From Porphyrobacter sp. (lineage in GTDB: Bacteria; Pseudomonadota; Alphaproteobacteria; Sphingomonadales; Sphingomonadaceae): DNA of 64,000 bases. The notes under the pieces were generated by a model. The model was not told where the DNA came from, searched no databases, and saw only the letters and a program-made list of their open reading frames with translations. This document shows, piece after piece, positions 8,394-16,181 of the stretch. The translations under genes and the position numbers were made by a program. The first letter of the stretch is position 1, and every line of letters starts with the position of its first letter. Location: positions 1 through 64,000 of the forward strand of contig JAPZUC010000011.1 in the NCBI GenBank assembly GCA_027533455.1, in the 5' to 3' direction.

Positions 8394-9233
8394 ATGAAAC
8401 TCTGCACCTTCACCCATGACGGCAAGACCCGCACCGGCATCGTCGTTGGCGATACCGTTATCGAAACCGGCGTGCCCGGGACGATGATCGACCTGATCCG
8501 CGCTTGGGACACGTTGAAACCCGGCTTCGAAGCGAAGGCGGCGGCCGGAACGGGGATCGCACTTTCAGAGGTCAGGCTAGAAGCGCCGGTGCTGCGCCCG
8601 GGAAAGATCTTCGCCATCGGCCTGAACTATGCCGATCACATCGCCGAAAGCGGCCTCGGCACGCCCGAACGGCAGGTGTGGTTCACCAAGGCGCAAACCA
8701 GCGTCAACGCGCCGTATGACCCGATCCTGATTGCGCGCGGCACCATGACGCCCGACTACGAGGCCGAACTGGTCGCGGTGATCGGCAAGGGCGGCAAGCA
8801 TATCACCGCCACCGACGCGCCCGCAGCGATCTTCGGCTATTGCGTCGGCAACGACATGACCGAGCGCATGTGGCAGCACGCCGTGCCGCAGTGGTCGCTG
8901 GGCAAAAGCTTCGACACCCACGCGCCTATGGGCCCGTGGATCGTCACCGCCGACGAGCTGGGCGACCCGCATGATCTCGGCATTCGCTGCTATGTGAACG
9001 GCGAGGAGCGGCAGAACTCGAACACGCAGCACCTTGTCTACAACGTCTGGAAGCAGGTCGAGCATCTCTCGGTCGGCATGACGCTGGAGCCGGGCGATTG
9101 CCTGTTCACAGGCACCCCCGGCGGGATCGGCGCGGCGATGGACCCGCGCCAGTTCCTGAAGGCAGGCGATGTGGTCCGCACCGAAATCGATCGCCTCGGC
9201 CATATCGAAGGCACGATGGTCGCGGAAGGCTGA
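8394..9233 (+). CDS. Fumarylacetoacetate hydrolase family protein
   Basis: A 279-residue FAH-fold enzyme. It has the short N-terminal domain and then the catalytic core beginning KIFAIGLNYADHIAESG (about residue 65), metal-ligand region TPDYEAELVAVIGKGG (about 117-132), GYCVGNDMTER, KSFDTHAPMGPWIVT and the C-terminal GDCLFTGTPGGIG signature. Such proteins hydrolyse or decarboxylate C-C bonds of ring-cleavage products (acylpyruvases, 2-hydroxyhepta-2,4-diene-1,7-dioate isomerases, fumarylpyruvate hydrolases). Between an extradiol-type dioxygenase and a hydroxylase it probably processes the cleaved ring. Start ATG is 3 bp after the previous stop. Confidence 0.92.
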   Translation: MKLCTFTHDGKTRTGIVVGDTVIETGVPGTMIDLIRAWDTLKPGFEAKAAAGTGIALSEVRLEAPVLRPGKIFAIGLNYADHIAESGLGTPERQVWFTKAQTSVNAPYDPILIARGTMTPDYEAELVAVIGKGGKHITATDAPAAIFGYCVGNDMTERMWQHAVPQWSLGKSFDTHAPMGPWIVTADELGDPHDLGIRCYVNGEERQNSNTQHLVYNVWKQVEHLSVGMTLEPGDCLFTGTPGGIGAAMDPRQFLKAGDVVRTEIDRLGHIEGTMVAEG

Positions 9234-9237
9234 GGCG

Positions 9238-10269
9238 ATGGTTCGCAAGCTCCTGTTCGGCCTCACGGTGCTGCTGGTGGCGGGGACGGCCCTTGCCTAT
9301 GCCCAGCGCGACGCGCTGCTCGGGATGGCGATCCGCCAGCGTGTACAACAAGGCCCGGACATGGGCTTCGCCAAGGACCATGATGGCATCAAGGTGCTGA
9401 TCTGCGGCACCGGATCGCCCGAGGTGAGCTCGGCCCGCGCGCAGGCCTGCACGCTGGTTGCGGCGGGCGGCAAGCTGTTCCTGTTCGACGTCGGCGACGG
9501 CAGCGTGCGCTCGCTCGCCGCCTCGCGCATTCCGGTCAATGATCTCGAGCGGGTGTTCGTTACCCATTTCCACTCCGACCATTTCGGCGATTTGGGCGTC
9601 CTGATCAACGCCGGGTGGATTTGGGGCCGCGAGACCCCGCTGGAAGTGCAGGGGCCGGTCGGCATGGCTGGCGTCATCGCGGGTTACGAACAGGCCTATG
9701 CGCTTGATGAAACCTATCGCAGCGCCAACATGCCCCACCTTGCAGAACGCCGCGCGGTGGCCCGGGCTGTGCCGCTGGAGATCGCCTTTGCCGAAGGTGC
9801 GCGCGTTGTGCGGGTCTACGATATGGACGGGGTGACGATCGATGCGGCCCCGGTCGCGCACGATCCGGTGCGCCCGGCGCTCGGCTATCTGCTGCAATAC
9901 AAGGGCCGCAAGCTGTTCATCAGCGGCGATACCGAAGTGAGCCCGGTTAACTTGCCCGCGATGCAGGGGGCCGACATGGTCGTCCACGAATCCTACGCAG
10001 GGCACATGGTGCGCCGCGCGATCCCAGAGATGCGGCAGCTCGGCATGGAGTTTCACGCCCGCGTGGCAGAGCGCACCATTCCCTACCACGCCGACAATAT
10101 CGCTTTGGCCAAGCAGGCACAGGCGGCAGGGGTGAAGCAGCTCGTCCTAACCCACCTCATCCCCTACCCTGAAAATGCAGTGGTCCGGGCGATGTACACA
10201 GATGGGATGGGCGATCACTTCAAAGGCGCGATCACCGTAGCCGAAGACGGCATGGTGCTGGCGTTCTGA
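9238..10269 (+). CDS. Exported MBL-fold metallo-hydrolase
   Basis: A 343-residue metallo-beta-lactamase-fold protein, starting at the ATG 4 bp after the FAH stop. The track's longer version reads through the FAH gene. The N-terminus VRKLLFGLTVLLVAGTALAYAQ is a signal peptide or membrane anchor. The metal site is HFHSDHFGDLG (about residues 110-120), with later ligands in SGDTEVS and the C-terminal LTHLIPYP. Family relatives are ribonuclease Z-like or arylsulfatase-like hydrolases that are often periplasmic. An exported hydrolase inside a ring-cleavage operon is unusual; it might release an aromatic alcohol from an ester or sulfate before uptake, but this is inference. Confidence 0.88.
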   Translation: MVRKLLFGLTVLLVAGTALAYAQRDALLGMAIRQRVQQGPDMGFAKDHDGIKVLICGTGSPEVSSARAQACTLVAAGGKLFLFDVGDGSVRSLAASRIPVNDLERVFVTHFHSDHFGDLGVLINAGWIWGRETPLEVQGPVGMAGVIAGYEQAYALDETYRSANMPHLAERRAVARAVPLEIAFAEGARVVRVYDMDGVTIDAAPVAHDPVRPALGYLLQYKGRKLFISGDTEVSPVNLPAMQGADMVVHESYAGHMVRRAIPEMRQLGMEFHARVAERTIPYHADNIALAKQAQAAGVKQLVLTHLIPYPENAVVRAMYTDGMGDHFKGAITVAEDGMVLAF

Positions 10270-10291
10270 TCTGGTGGTGATGGGGGCAACG

Positions 10292-11749
10292 ATGAATGGG
10301 TTTGATTGCGATGTCCTGATCATCGGCGGAGGGCCGACAGGGGTGACGCTGGCGAGCCTGCTGGCGAAACGCGGAGTCAGCGTCATCGTCGCGGAGAAAG
10401 AGGCAGGCATCTTCCCTCTCCCCCGTGCGGCGCATATCGACCACGAAGGAATGCGGATCCTGCAGGACGCGGGTGCGGCCAAGGCGGTGATATCGACCAG
10501 CCGCCGCGCTAATCGCTATGAGTTCCGCAACGCCAAGGGCAAAGTGCTGTTGTGTTTCGACGGGGCCGAAGGGATCGGCGCGGGCGGATGGCCGGTCGCC
10601 AACATGATCCACCAGCCTTCAGTTGAAGCCGCACTCAGGGCCTCGCTCGCCGAACGCGCGCCCGAAGCGCTTCGCGGCGGATGGGAGATGGTTGCCTTCA
10701 CACAGGACACCCGGGGCGTCACCGCCCGTTTCGCAACCCCGCAAGGCGAGCGCTCCCTTCGGGCCCGCTGGCTGGTCGGGGCAGACGGCGCCCGCAGTCC
10801 AGTCAGGAAGGCCAGCGCCATCACGTTCGAGGATCTCGGCTTCGAGGAGCCATGGCTCGTCGTTGACGTGCTGGTCGATGATCCAGCGCGCTTGCCCACC
10901 GCTAACCTGCAGATCTGCGACCCCGCGCGTCCCACCACCTGCGTCCTCATGGGCGAAGGCCGCCACCGCTGGGAGTTCATGATCCTGCCCGGCGAGACCC
11001 CCGAGGCCATCAGCGCTCCCTCCTCGATGGAGCGGCTGCTCGCGCCGTGGAACGTAACGGGCGCGGTCAGGATCGAGCGAACCGCCGTATATACCTTCCG
11101 CGCCTGCATCGCAGAGCAATGGCGCAAGGGGCGCGTGCTTCTAGCCGGAGACGCCGCGCACCAGACCCCGCCATTCGCGGGGCAAGGCCTGTGTTCGGGG
11201 CTGCGGGATGCAGCGAACCTTGCATGGAAGTTGGCCATGTCGGTCAAGGACGAGGCCGATGCCGCGCTGCTCGACACTTACCAACCCGAACGGGCGCCGA
11301 ACCTGCGCGCGACGATCGACATGGCGATCATGATGGGCCGCATGGTGTGCACGACCAGCAGGGTCGGCGCCGCGTTGCGTGATGCTAAACTCGGCCTTGC
11401 CCGGATGCTCGGCAAGCTCCCTGATGGCCCGCCCGCCTATCCGCCGCTGGCAACAGGGGTAATCATGGCCGGTTCACCAGCAGCGGGAAGCTATTTCCCG
11501 CAAGCGGTGGCAAGCAACGGCGCCCGCCTTGATGATGTTCTGGGCCCGGATATGTGGCTCATAAGCCGCAGCTCTCTGGACGAGCGCACGTTCGTGCCCT
11601 TTGCCGAATATTTGCGGCACTGGCTAGATCGCCATCAGGCAGAGGCGGTGCTGGTGCGACCGGACCGCTATGTCTTCGGAACAGGCGCAGCGAACGACCT
11701 GAGACAACAATGGTCCGCTGCCCTTGGAACAGGGTTGGTGAGCCGGTAG
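10292..11749 (+). CDS. FAD-dependent aromatic hydroxylase (MhpA-like)
   Basis: A 485-residue group A flavin monooxygenase. The FAD-binding Rossmann motif VLIIGGGPTGVTLASLLAKRG is at about residues 7-27, a DG-type motif RWLVGADGARSPVRK near 165, and the second FAD motif VLLAGDAAHQTPPFAGQGLCSGLRDAANLAWKL near 290. These are the signatures of 3-(3-hydroxyphenyl)propionate or phenol hydroxylases, which add a hydroxyl to a phenolic ring with NAD(P)H and oxygen. It would generate the catechol used by the VOC dioxygenase at the head of the operon. Start chosen at the ATG at 10292, 9 bp after a TGGGGG purine stretch; the GTG at 10274 is an alternative. Confidence 0.88.
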   Translation: MNGFDCDVLIIGGGPTGVTLASLLAKRGVSVIVAEKEAGIFPLPRAAHIDHEGMRILQDAGAAKAVISTSRRANRYEFRNAKGKVLLCFDGAEGIGAGGWPVANMIHQPSVEAALRASLAERAPEALRGGWEMVAFTQDTRGVTARFATPQGERSLRARWLVGADGARSPVRKASAITFEDLGFEEPWLVVDVLVDDPARLPTANLQICDPARPTTCVLMGEGRHRWEFMILPGETPEAISAPSSMERLLAPWNVTGAVRIERTAVYTFRACIAEQWRKGRVLLAGDAAHQTPPFAGQGLCSGLRDAANLAWKLAMSVKDEADAALLDTYQPERAPNLRATIDMAIMMGRMVCTTSRVGAALRDAKLGLARMLGKLPDGPPAYPPLATGVIMAGSPAAGSYFPQAVASNGARLDDVLGPDMWLISRSSLDERTFVPFAEYLRHWLDRHQAEAVLVRPDRYVFGTGAANDLRQQWSAALGTGLVSR

Positions 11750-12194
11750 AGCGCCGAAGCTAGCGAAAATCAGCTCCGGGGTCGCTTCCTGCATATCGGG
11801 TTGCAGGAAACGAGGTTTTCATAGCAGCCATAGACGACCCGACCATCGTAGCGTCGGATTCTGGTAAAACCGGTCCTTCGGCATGCCGTTTGGGAACGAC
11901 GGCTAAGTCCCAAACCCAGCCGTTCCGCGCCCTGTGAATGCGCGACCGCTTTCAGGATGTCACAGGTTGCAACAGAGCGTCTGACATGGGGTCCTTTGCT
12001 GAAAGGCAGCTTTTGGCGAGAAACCCGTTAAAGCTGTCCGGCAGGTTTCGGGGATGGGCGAGTTCACCGTGAATGACCGGCTCTGGGTCGAAAACGGACG
12101 AATGATGACGGGGAGTTACTAGCACCACCCGGTGAGCTGCAATATGATGCGCCCGGGGCAGACAAGAGATTGCATTCGGTTGGAACAAATTTTC
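11750..12194. other. 445-bp intergenic stretch with repeat element
   Basis: No gene seen. It contains the hairpin TTCCTGCA/TGCAGGAA at 11786-11809, a possible end of the catabolic operon. It also contains a degenerate dispersed element at about 12008-12089 that reappears near 13.6 kb. Confidence 0.5.
12008..12089. repeat. Degenerate dispersed intergenic repeat, copy A
   Basis: It contains AGCTTTTGGCGAGAAACCCG and GACCGGCTCTGGGTC. Related sequences, AGCTTTGGGGAGCAAACCCG (13618) and the exact inverse GACCCAGAGCCGGTC (13682-13696), form copy B beyond the next gene. Both copies are non-coding and look decayed. Confidence 0.45.
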
Positions 12195-12965
12195 ATGAAA
12201 CGTCGCTGTTTCGCTTCTTTCTCGCTAACCGTGCTGGCCACACTGGCGCTCGCCGGGTGCGGTGGGGACGATAACAAGGGGCCGTCCAACCCCAGCCCTT
12301 CGCCCACTGCCACTCCAACCCCTACGCCTACCCCCGCGACGCTGCGGTTCGACTTCGCCGCCGATGGCGCGAACTGGACCGCCGGGTTCGCGGACTATCT
12401 CCCAGCCCAGTCAGGGCTGATCAATTTTGCATCGGGGTTACGGCAACTGCCCGCGCCGCTGGCCGATCGCACCGGTTATTTCCTTGGCGGCGACAACCGC
12501 TCGGACGATCTGGCGATGTTCATCTATCGCCCCATCGAGGGGCTCGATCCGGCGCGGTCGTATCGCGTGGAATCGCGGGTGACGATAGCCTCCAACGTAC
12601 CTCCGGGCTGCGCCGGCATCGGCGGTTCGCCGGGCGAGAGCGTCTATATCAAGGCAGGAGCCGCTCCGCGCACGCCTGAGGTTGCGCTCAACCCCAGTGG
12701 GTTGTTCGAAGTCAACGTCAACAAGGGGCAGCAGGCGCAGAGCGGCAGCGAGGCTGTGGTGATCGGCGATTTCGCCGCGGCCGGCGCAGGTGACTGTTCG
12801 AATGGCACCTATGTCACCGAAGTCCTGGCACCCGCCGCCAATTCGCCGGTGGTGCAGCCCGACAGCGCGGGCCGACTGTGGCTGTTCCTGACGACCGATT
12901 CGGGGTTCGAGGGGCGGACCGAGATCTATTTTCTCGCCGCCGAATTCACGCTGGTACCGCAGTAG
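12195..12965 (+). CDS. Lipoprotein with PT-rich linker, unknown function
   Basis: A 256-residue secreted lipoprotein. The ATG at 12195 gives MKRRCFASFSL, a hydrophobic core and a lipobox LALAGC (Cys at about residue 21). A threonine/proline linker follows (repeated TPTP, about residues 34-48), then a single domain of about 200 residues beginning LRFDFAADGANWTAGFADY. The domain opens like bacterial beta-sandwich or carbohydrate-binding-like modules, but I do not recognise a family. The architecture (short lipoprotein signal, PTP linker, exported domain) is shared with the larger lipoprotein at 28757. It is monocistronic and flanked by decayed, repeat-containing DNA, so it may be a recent or mobile acquisition. 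Confidence 0.8.
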   Translation: MKRRCFASFSLTVLATLALAGCGGDDNKGPSNPSPSPTATPTPTPTPATLRFDFAADGANWTAGFADYLPAQSGLINFASGLRQLPAPLADRTGYFLGGDNRSDDLAMFIYRPIEGLDPARSYRVESRVTIASNVPPGCAGIGGSPGESVYIKAGAAPRTPEVALNPSGLFEVNVNKGQQAQSGSEAVVIGDFAAAGAGDCSNGTYVTEVLAPAANSPVVQPDSAGRLWLFLTTDSGFEGRTEIYFLAAEFTLVPQ

Positions 12966-13813
12966 CCACGCGGCTGAAGCTGAGCGAGGTTGCCGCCCTA
13001 CAGGGTGGCGAACACCGCAAGGATGCTCCATTCGACCTCGCGCCCATGTATCGCGTAGTGCGCTTCCACGCCCATCCCGCGCTGGCAGGACAGAACAAGG
13101 ACGTGTCCAGGCCGCCTCGCCCGAATATGCCACGCTGCGGGTTCGCTTCGACTATCGAGTGGACGAAGGGCGTGCGCGAAACAAGCCTGATGATTGCCGC
13201 CTTTGGGTTCGTAGCGGGAGCAATTGCCTTCACAGACATCGACTACTGGATCGACGAGAAATTGGGCGCGGAGAAGTGCGGGGGCTTGTTAGCGGCGATC
13301 ACGAAAGGACGCCGATCGGGTGCGCCAGTTCTGGCGGGCTTACATGCGGATGGTGGCTGCAGACCCAGGTCAGGATCCGCGCGGCGGACCGGACCTGCAG
13401 AACCTGTGGCACGTGCTCGACATGACGCCGGAGGTCGGGGTAGGGAATGGTAACCTAGGCGGCCTTAAAGTGGCAACCACTTTAGGTCTGATACGTTAGG
13501 CGCAGTAGTTTCAAATTGCGAAACGGAAGCGGCGTCTATGATGACCGACCTGCGGCGTTGATCTGAAGCTCTCGCGGCGTGGCCTATGTCCGGTAAGGGG
13601 TCGGTAGCTGAACAGTGAGCTTTGGGGAGCAAACCCGCAAAAGCCGCCATCCGCGGCCTGCATCGAGCAGCGTCAGATGCCGACCCAGAGCCGGTCGTTC
13701 AATGTCACCGCATCGAACGTCTGGTTCGGCCAAAAGCGGCCATTCCGCTTTCGAGGTTGGGCTTTGAAGGTGTTCATGACCGCTGATGGGTGGTTAGCGG
13801 ACGTGCATCCTTG
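12966..13813. other. 848-bp stretch of decayed coding fragments
   Basis: No intact gene. Short protein-like runs occur in different frames on the plus strand: ASPEYATLRVRFDYRVDEG near 13110-13170 and RVRQFWRAYMRMVAADPGQ near 13320-13380, the latter ending at a stop near 13500. The ORFs on the track here (12878-13453, 13159-13425) overlap each other and start inside the lipoprotein gene or mid-fragment. I read this as one or two genes inactivated by frameshifts. The right end carries repeat copy B. Confidence 0.45.
13618..13696. repeat. Degenerate dispersed intergenic repeat, copy B
   Basis: Related to copy A at 12008-12089: a similar AGCTTT-to-AACCCG block in direct orientation plus an exact 15-base inverted match GACCCAGAGCCGGTC. 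Confidence 0.45.
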
Positions 13814-14230
13814 TCAGCAGACGGATCTGCGAGATGTTGTTAGATCGACCGACTGAGTAACCACCTGGTGGAGGCGGCTGACCTCCCAATCTGTCGATGC
13901 GCCGTCCATTTTGATCTGGTTCTGGAGAGCATCCGCCAGTGCATGTAGGTTCAGGTCGCGGTCCAGTTCGACACCGAAGGACTCACCATAAACCCATCTG
14001 ACCAAGCCGGTGACTTCTTCATGATGAGGCAGCAGGATCGAGATTTTTTCGCCCTTCAGTGGCGGAAGTCCCCTTGATACGGCACCTATGCCATGGTCCG
14101 AAATATTCCGAATGATGATGCACACTCCGGGAATCCGGTCGTTAAACATCTGGGCACGGACCAACCTACGCTGCCGCAGCTGACGGGTCGAAGCATCTGC
14201 TGCAACAATCTTGTTATTCAGATACGACAT
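13814..14230 (-). CDS. PilZ domain protein
   Basis: A 138-residue protein whose central part (about residues 22-95) fits a PilZ domain. An RxxxR-like QLRQRRLVRAQ precedes the domain, then the D/NxSxxG signature NISDHGIGAV, a loop LPPLKGEKISILLP, and a strand VTGLVRWVYGESFGVELDR. PilZ domains bind cyclic di-GMP and switch motility, exopolysaccharide or other outputs. No output domain is fused and no motility gene is nearby. The C-terminal 40 residues are unassigned. It stands alone, divergent from the small gene at 14450. Confidence 0.82.
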   Translation of the reverse strand: MSYLNNKIVAADASTRQLRQRRLVRAQMFNDRIPGVCIIIRNISDHGIGAVSRGLPPLKGEKISILLPHHEEVTGLVRWVYGESFGVELDRDLNLHALADALQNQIKMDGASTDWEVSRLHQVVTQSVDLTTSRRSVC

Positions 14231-14449
14231 CTATCCAGATCGCCTCTCCGCTAACCAGTTTGAGCACGTTACCTTCTCTTTGCCCGCCCGAATATCCGAT
14301 CTTTCCGATTTCATATCCTGACGTTTACTGCTTTAGTCCGAGGAAATTAATTTTTCCTTACTTACTTACGCACTTAGGCTGGAAAAGGCTCCAGATCAGA
14401 TGTCCGCTTTGGGCTTGTCATTCTGTTCCGCTTCCGTTCTATCGGACAA

Positions 14450-14674
14450 GTGAGTAGCAAACGCCTAGAGACACAGGCCGACTTCGCGCGGCACAAATAC
14501 CTCTTGAGGATCGAATGCGAGTGCGGGCGGGTGACGCTGGCCGATCCGCACAAGCTTATCAAAGCCTGTCAGGAACGCCGCGTAAACTACAGAATAGAAG
14601 CGGTTGCCTCTCGCCTGCGCTGCGAGCGATACAGGCGCAGGCCTTGGCGCGTTGGGCCGGGGCTGGGGAGTTAA
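14450..14674 (+). CDS. Small conserved protein of a sphingomonad zinc-ribbon-like type
   Basis: A 74-residue protein from a GTG start (SSKRLETQADFARHKYLLRIECECGRVTLADPHKL). The layout resembles small sphingomonad proteins that I recall as KRL-TQADFARH followed by a CxxC pair, a middle helix, a second CxxC pair and a VGPG ending; I cannot search for them here. Here the first pair is ECEC and the C-terminal ending RRPWRVGPGLG is kept, but the second pair reads CERY, so one cysteine is missing. The middle Cys (KACQERR) is present. Function unknown. The loss suggests divergence or early decay. Its stop overlaps the end of the opposite-strand gene at 14671. Confidence 0.55.
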   Translation: MSSKRLETQADFARHKYLLRIECECGRVTLADPHKLIKACQERRVNYRIEAVASRLRCERYRRRPWRVGPGLGS

Positions 14675-14937
14675 ATAGACCTCAAATCCGGTGGACGGCG
14701 ACCGTCGTCAACTATCCAGCAATCGAGTTGCACCCTGTCTTGATCGAGACAGAATTGCCGATGCCGTACCTCAATAGCAACATGCCGATAAATGGGTCCA
14801 TGCTCGCCTTCAGATGCGAGCACCTTGATCCTGATCCAATCACCGGGGGCCGGAAGCACATCCATGTCAAACGTTGCCGGACTGTCAAAGTTAGGATCAG
14901 TGCTCCCATGCACGCAAACCATCACCTCGACTGACAT
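14671..14937 (-). CDS. Hypothetical protein
   Basis: An 88-residue protein if started at the ATG at 14937 (MSVEVMVCVHGSTDPNF), which is preceded by GGGAG nine bases upstream. Longer starts at 14970 or 15078 give N-termini of poor protein character. It contains DMDVLPAPGDWIRIKVLASEGEHGPIYRHVAIEVRHRQF, which looks like a small beta-rich domain, and ends DDGRRPPDL. No family recognised. It is convergent with the small gene at 14450, overlapping by 4 bases. Confidence 0.55.
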   Translation of the reverse strand: MSVEVMVCVHGSTDPNFDSPATFDMDVLPAPGDWIRIKVLASEGEHGPIYRHVAIEVRHRQFCLDQDRVQLDCWIVDDGRRPPDLRSI

Positions 14938-15149
14938 CTTCCTGAACTCCCGCTGTTTCTTATGAGGCATAAATGACAAGATACGGCAGCGCGGCAATGA
15001 CAGCCAACGAAGCAGGGATAAGCCGGCCTCGCTCTCAAAGCGGACGCGCCTCATCGGAGTCGACATTGTTGCGCACAAACACTCTCGTTACCTATGGGTT
15101 ACCTGGATCCCTAAGGTAACGGCGGAAATTCATATATCCTGTTGTGTTT

Positions 15150-15226
15150 TGGCGCGCCCGGCAGGACTCGAACCTGCTGCCTCAAGATTAGAAGTCTCGC
15201 GCTCTATCCAGATGAGCTACGGGCGC
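15150..15226 (-). tRNA. tRNA-Arg (anticodon TCT)
   Basis: Read on the minus strand, the acceptor GCGCCCG pairs with CGGGCGC. The D arm is GCTC..GAGC, the anticodon loop CTTCTAA gives TCT, and the T arm is GCAGG TTCGAGT CCTGC. The discriminator is G, and an encoded CCA occupies 15150-15152. The track ORF at 15149-15340 is a shadow of this gene. No integrase or repeated 3' end is seen nearby. Confidence 0.95.
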
Positions 15227-15287
15227 GCACGCCCAGCGCCAATAGCGCGCTTTGCGCCGCAAGGGAATCGCGCTAACCGTCCCGGCG

Positions 15288-16181
15288 ATGGAAAACACCG
15301 TTCCGGCCGACAACGCCCTCGACCCCGCCGCCGCTTTTGATCGCGATCCCACCGACGGGATCGTGTCGACCGCCCGTGCGCCGGCGACGTTCCGCTATTA
15401 CGACCTCGTGATGGCGGCGTTCGTGGCGATCCTGCTGCTTTCGAACATCATCGGCGCGGCAAAGCTGACTTTCGTGGACGTGCCCTTCTGGCCCGAAGGC
15501 TGGTGGCCCGCGCCCGACGGCACCTTCATCTACGGCGCGGGGATCCTGTTCTTCCCGCTGGGCTATGTGATCGGCGACGTGCTCACCGAAATCTACGGCT
15601 TTGCCAAAGCGCGCCGGGTGATCTGGGTTGGGACGGCGGCGATGCTGTTCCTGGCCTTCATGTCCTATGTCGTCACCGCTTTGCCCCCGTTTGGCGGGTG
15701 GGAATGCGCGGCGAGCGGCTTTGGCGGCCCCCGCCCGATTACCTCCACCGCCGATGCGGGCATCCCCGGCGGAGCAATCTGCCAGAGCACATACGAAAGC
15801 GTGTTCGGCAGCACCTGGCGCATCGTCGTCGCCTCGATCACCGCCTTCTGGGCGGGCGAGTTCGTCAACTCCTTCGTCATGGCCAAGATGAAGGTCTGGA
15901 CCAAGGGCCGGATGCTGTGGACCCGCACCATCGGATCGACATTCGTCGGACAGGGCGTGGACAGCCTGATCTTCTATCCTGTCGCTTTCTACGGCATCTG
16001 GACGACCGAGGCGGTGCTGACCGTGATGGTCACCAACTGGGCGCTGAAGGTAGTGTGGGAAGCGGTGTTGACGCCGGTGACCTATGTCGTGGTGAACCGA
16101 TTGAAGGCGGCAGAGGGCGTCGACCTGTTCGACATCGACACCGATTTCTCGCCCTTCGGGAGCGAGGAAAAGCGCGCCTAG
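15288..16181 (+). CDS. Queuosine precursor transporter (YhhQ/QPTR family)
   Basis: A 297-residue inner-membrane protein with about six hydrophobic segments. The family pattern is LSNIIGAAKLTFVDVPF, then GAGILFFPLGYVIGDVLTEIYGFAKARRVIW (about residues 85-115), and the C-terminal part with FWAGEFVNSFVMAKMKVWTKGRMLWTRTIGSTFVGQGVDSLIFYP. QPTR proteins take up preQ0/preQ1 for queuosine synthesis in tRNA. The loop between helices is longer than in E. coli YhhQ (the ECAASGF to CQST segment, which carries two cysteines). ATG at 15288 chosen over the upstream start, which overlaps the spacer after the tRNA. Its TAG stop overlaps the ppx stop on the other strand. Confidence 0.9.
   Translation: MENTVPADNALDPAAAFDRDPTDGIVSTARAPATFRYYDLVMAAFVAILLLSNIIGAAKLTFVDVPFWPEGWWPAPDGTFIYGAGILFFPLGYVIGDVLTEIYGFAKARRVIWVGTAAMLFLAFMSYVVTALPPFGGWECAASGFGGPRPITSTADAGIPGGAICQSTYESVFGSTWRIVVASITAFWAGEFVNSFVMAKMKVWTKGRMLWTRTIGSTFVGQGVDSLIFYPVAFYGIWTTEAVLTVMVTNWALKVVWEAVLTPVTYVVVNRLKAAEGVDLFDIDTDFSPFGSEEKRA

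Noticed and set aside
15149-15340. Plus-strand 63-aa ORF beginning MARPAGLEPAASR
   Set aside because: It is the antisense translation of the tRNA-Arg gene, a well-known false ORF pattern.
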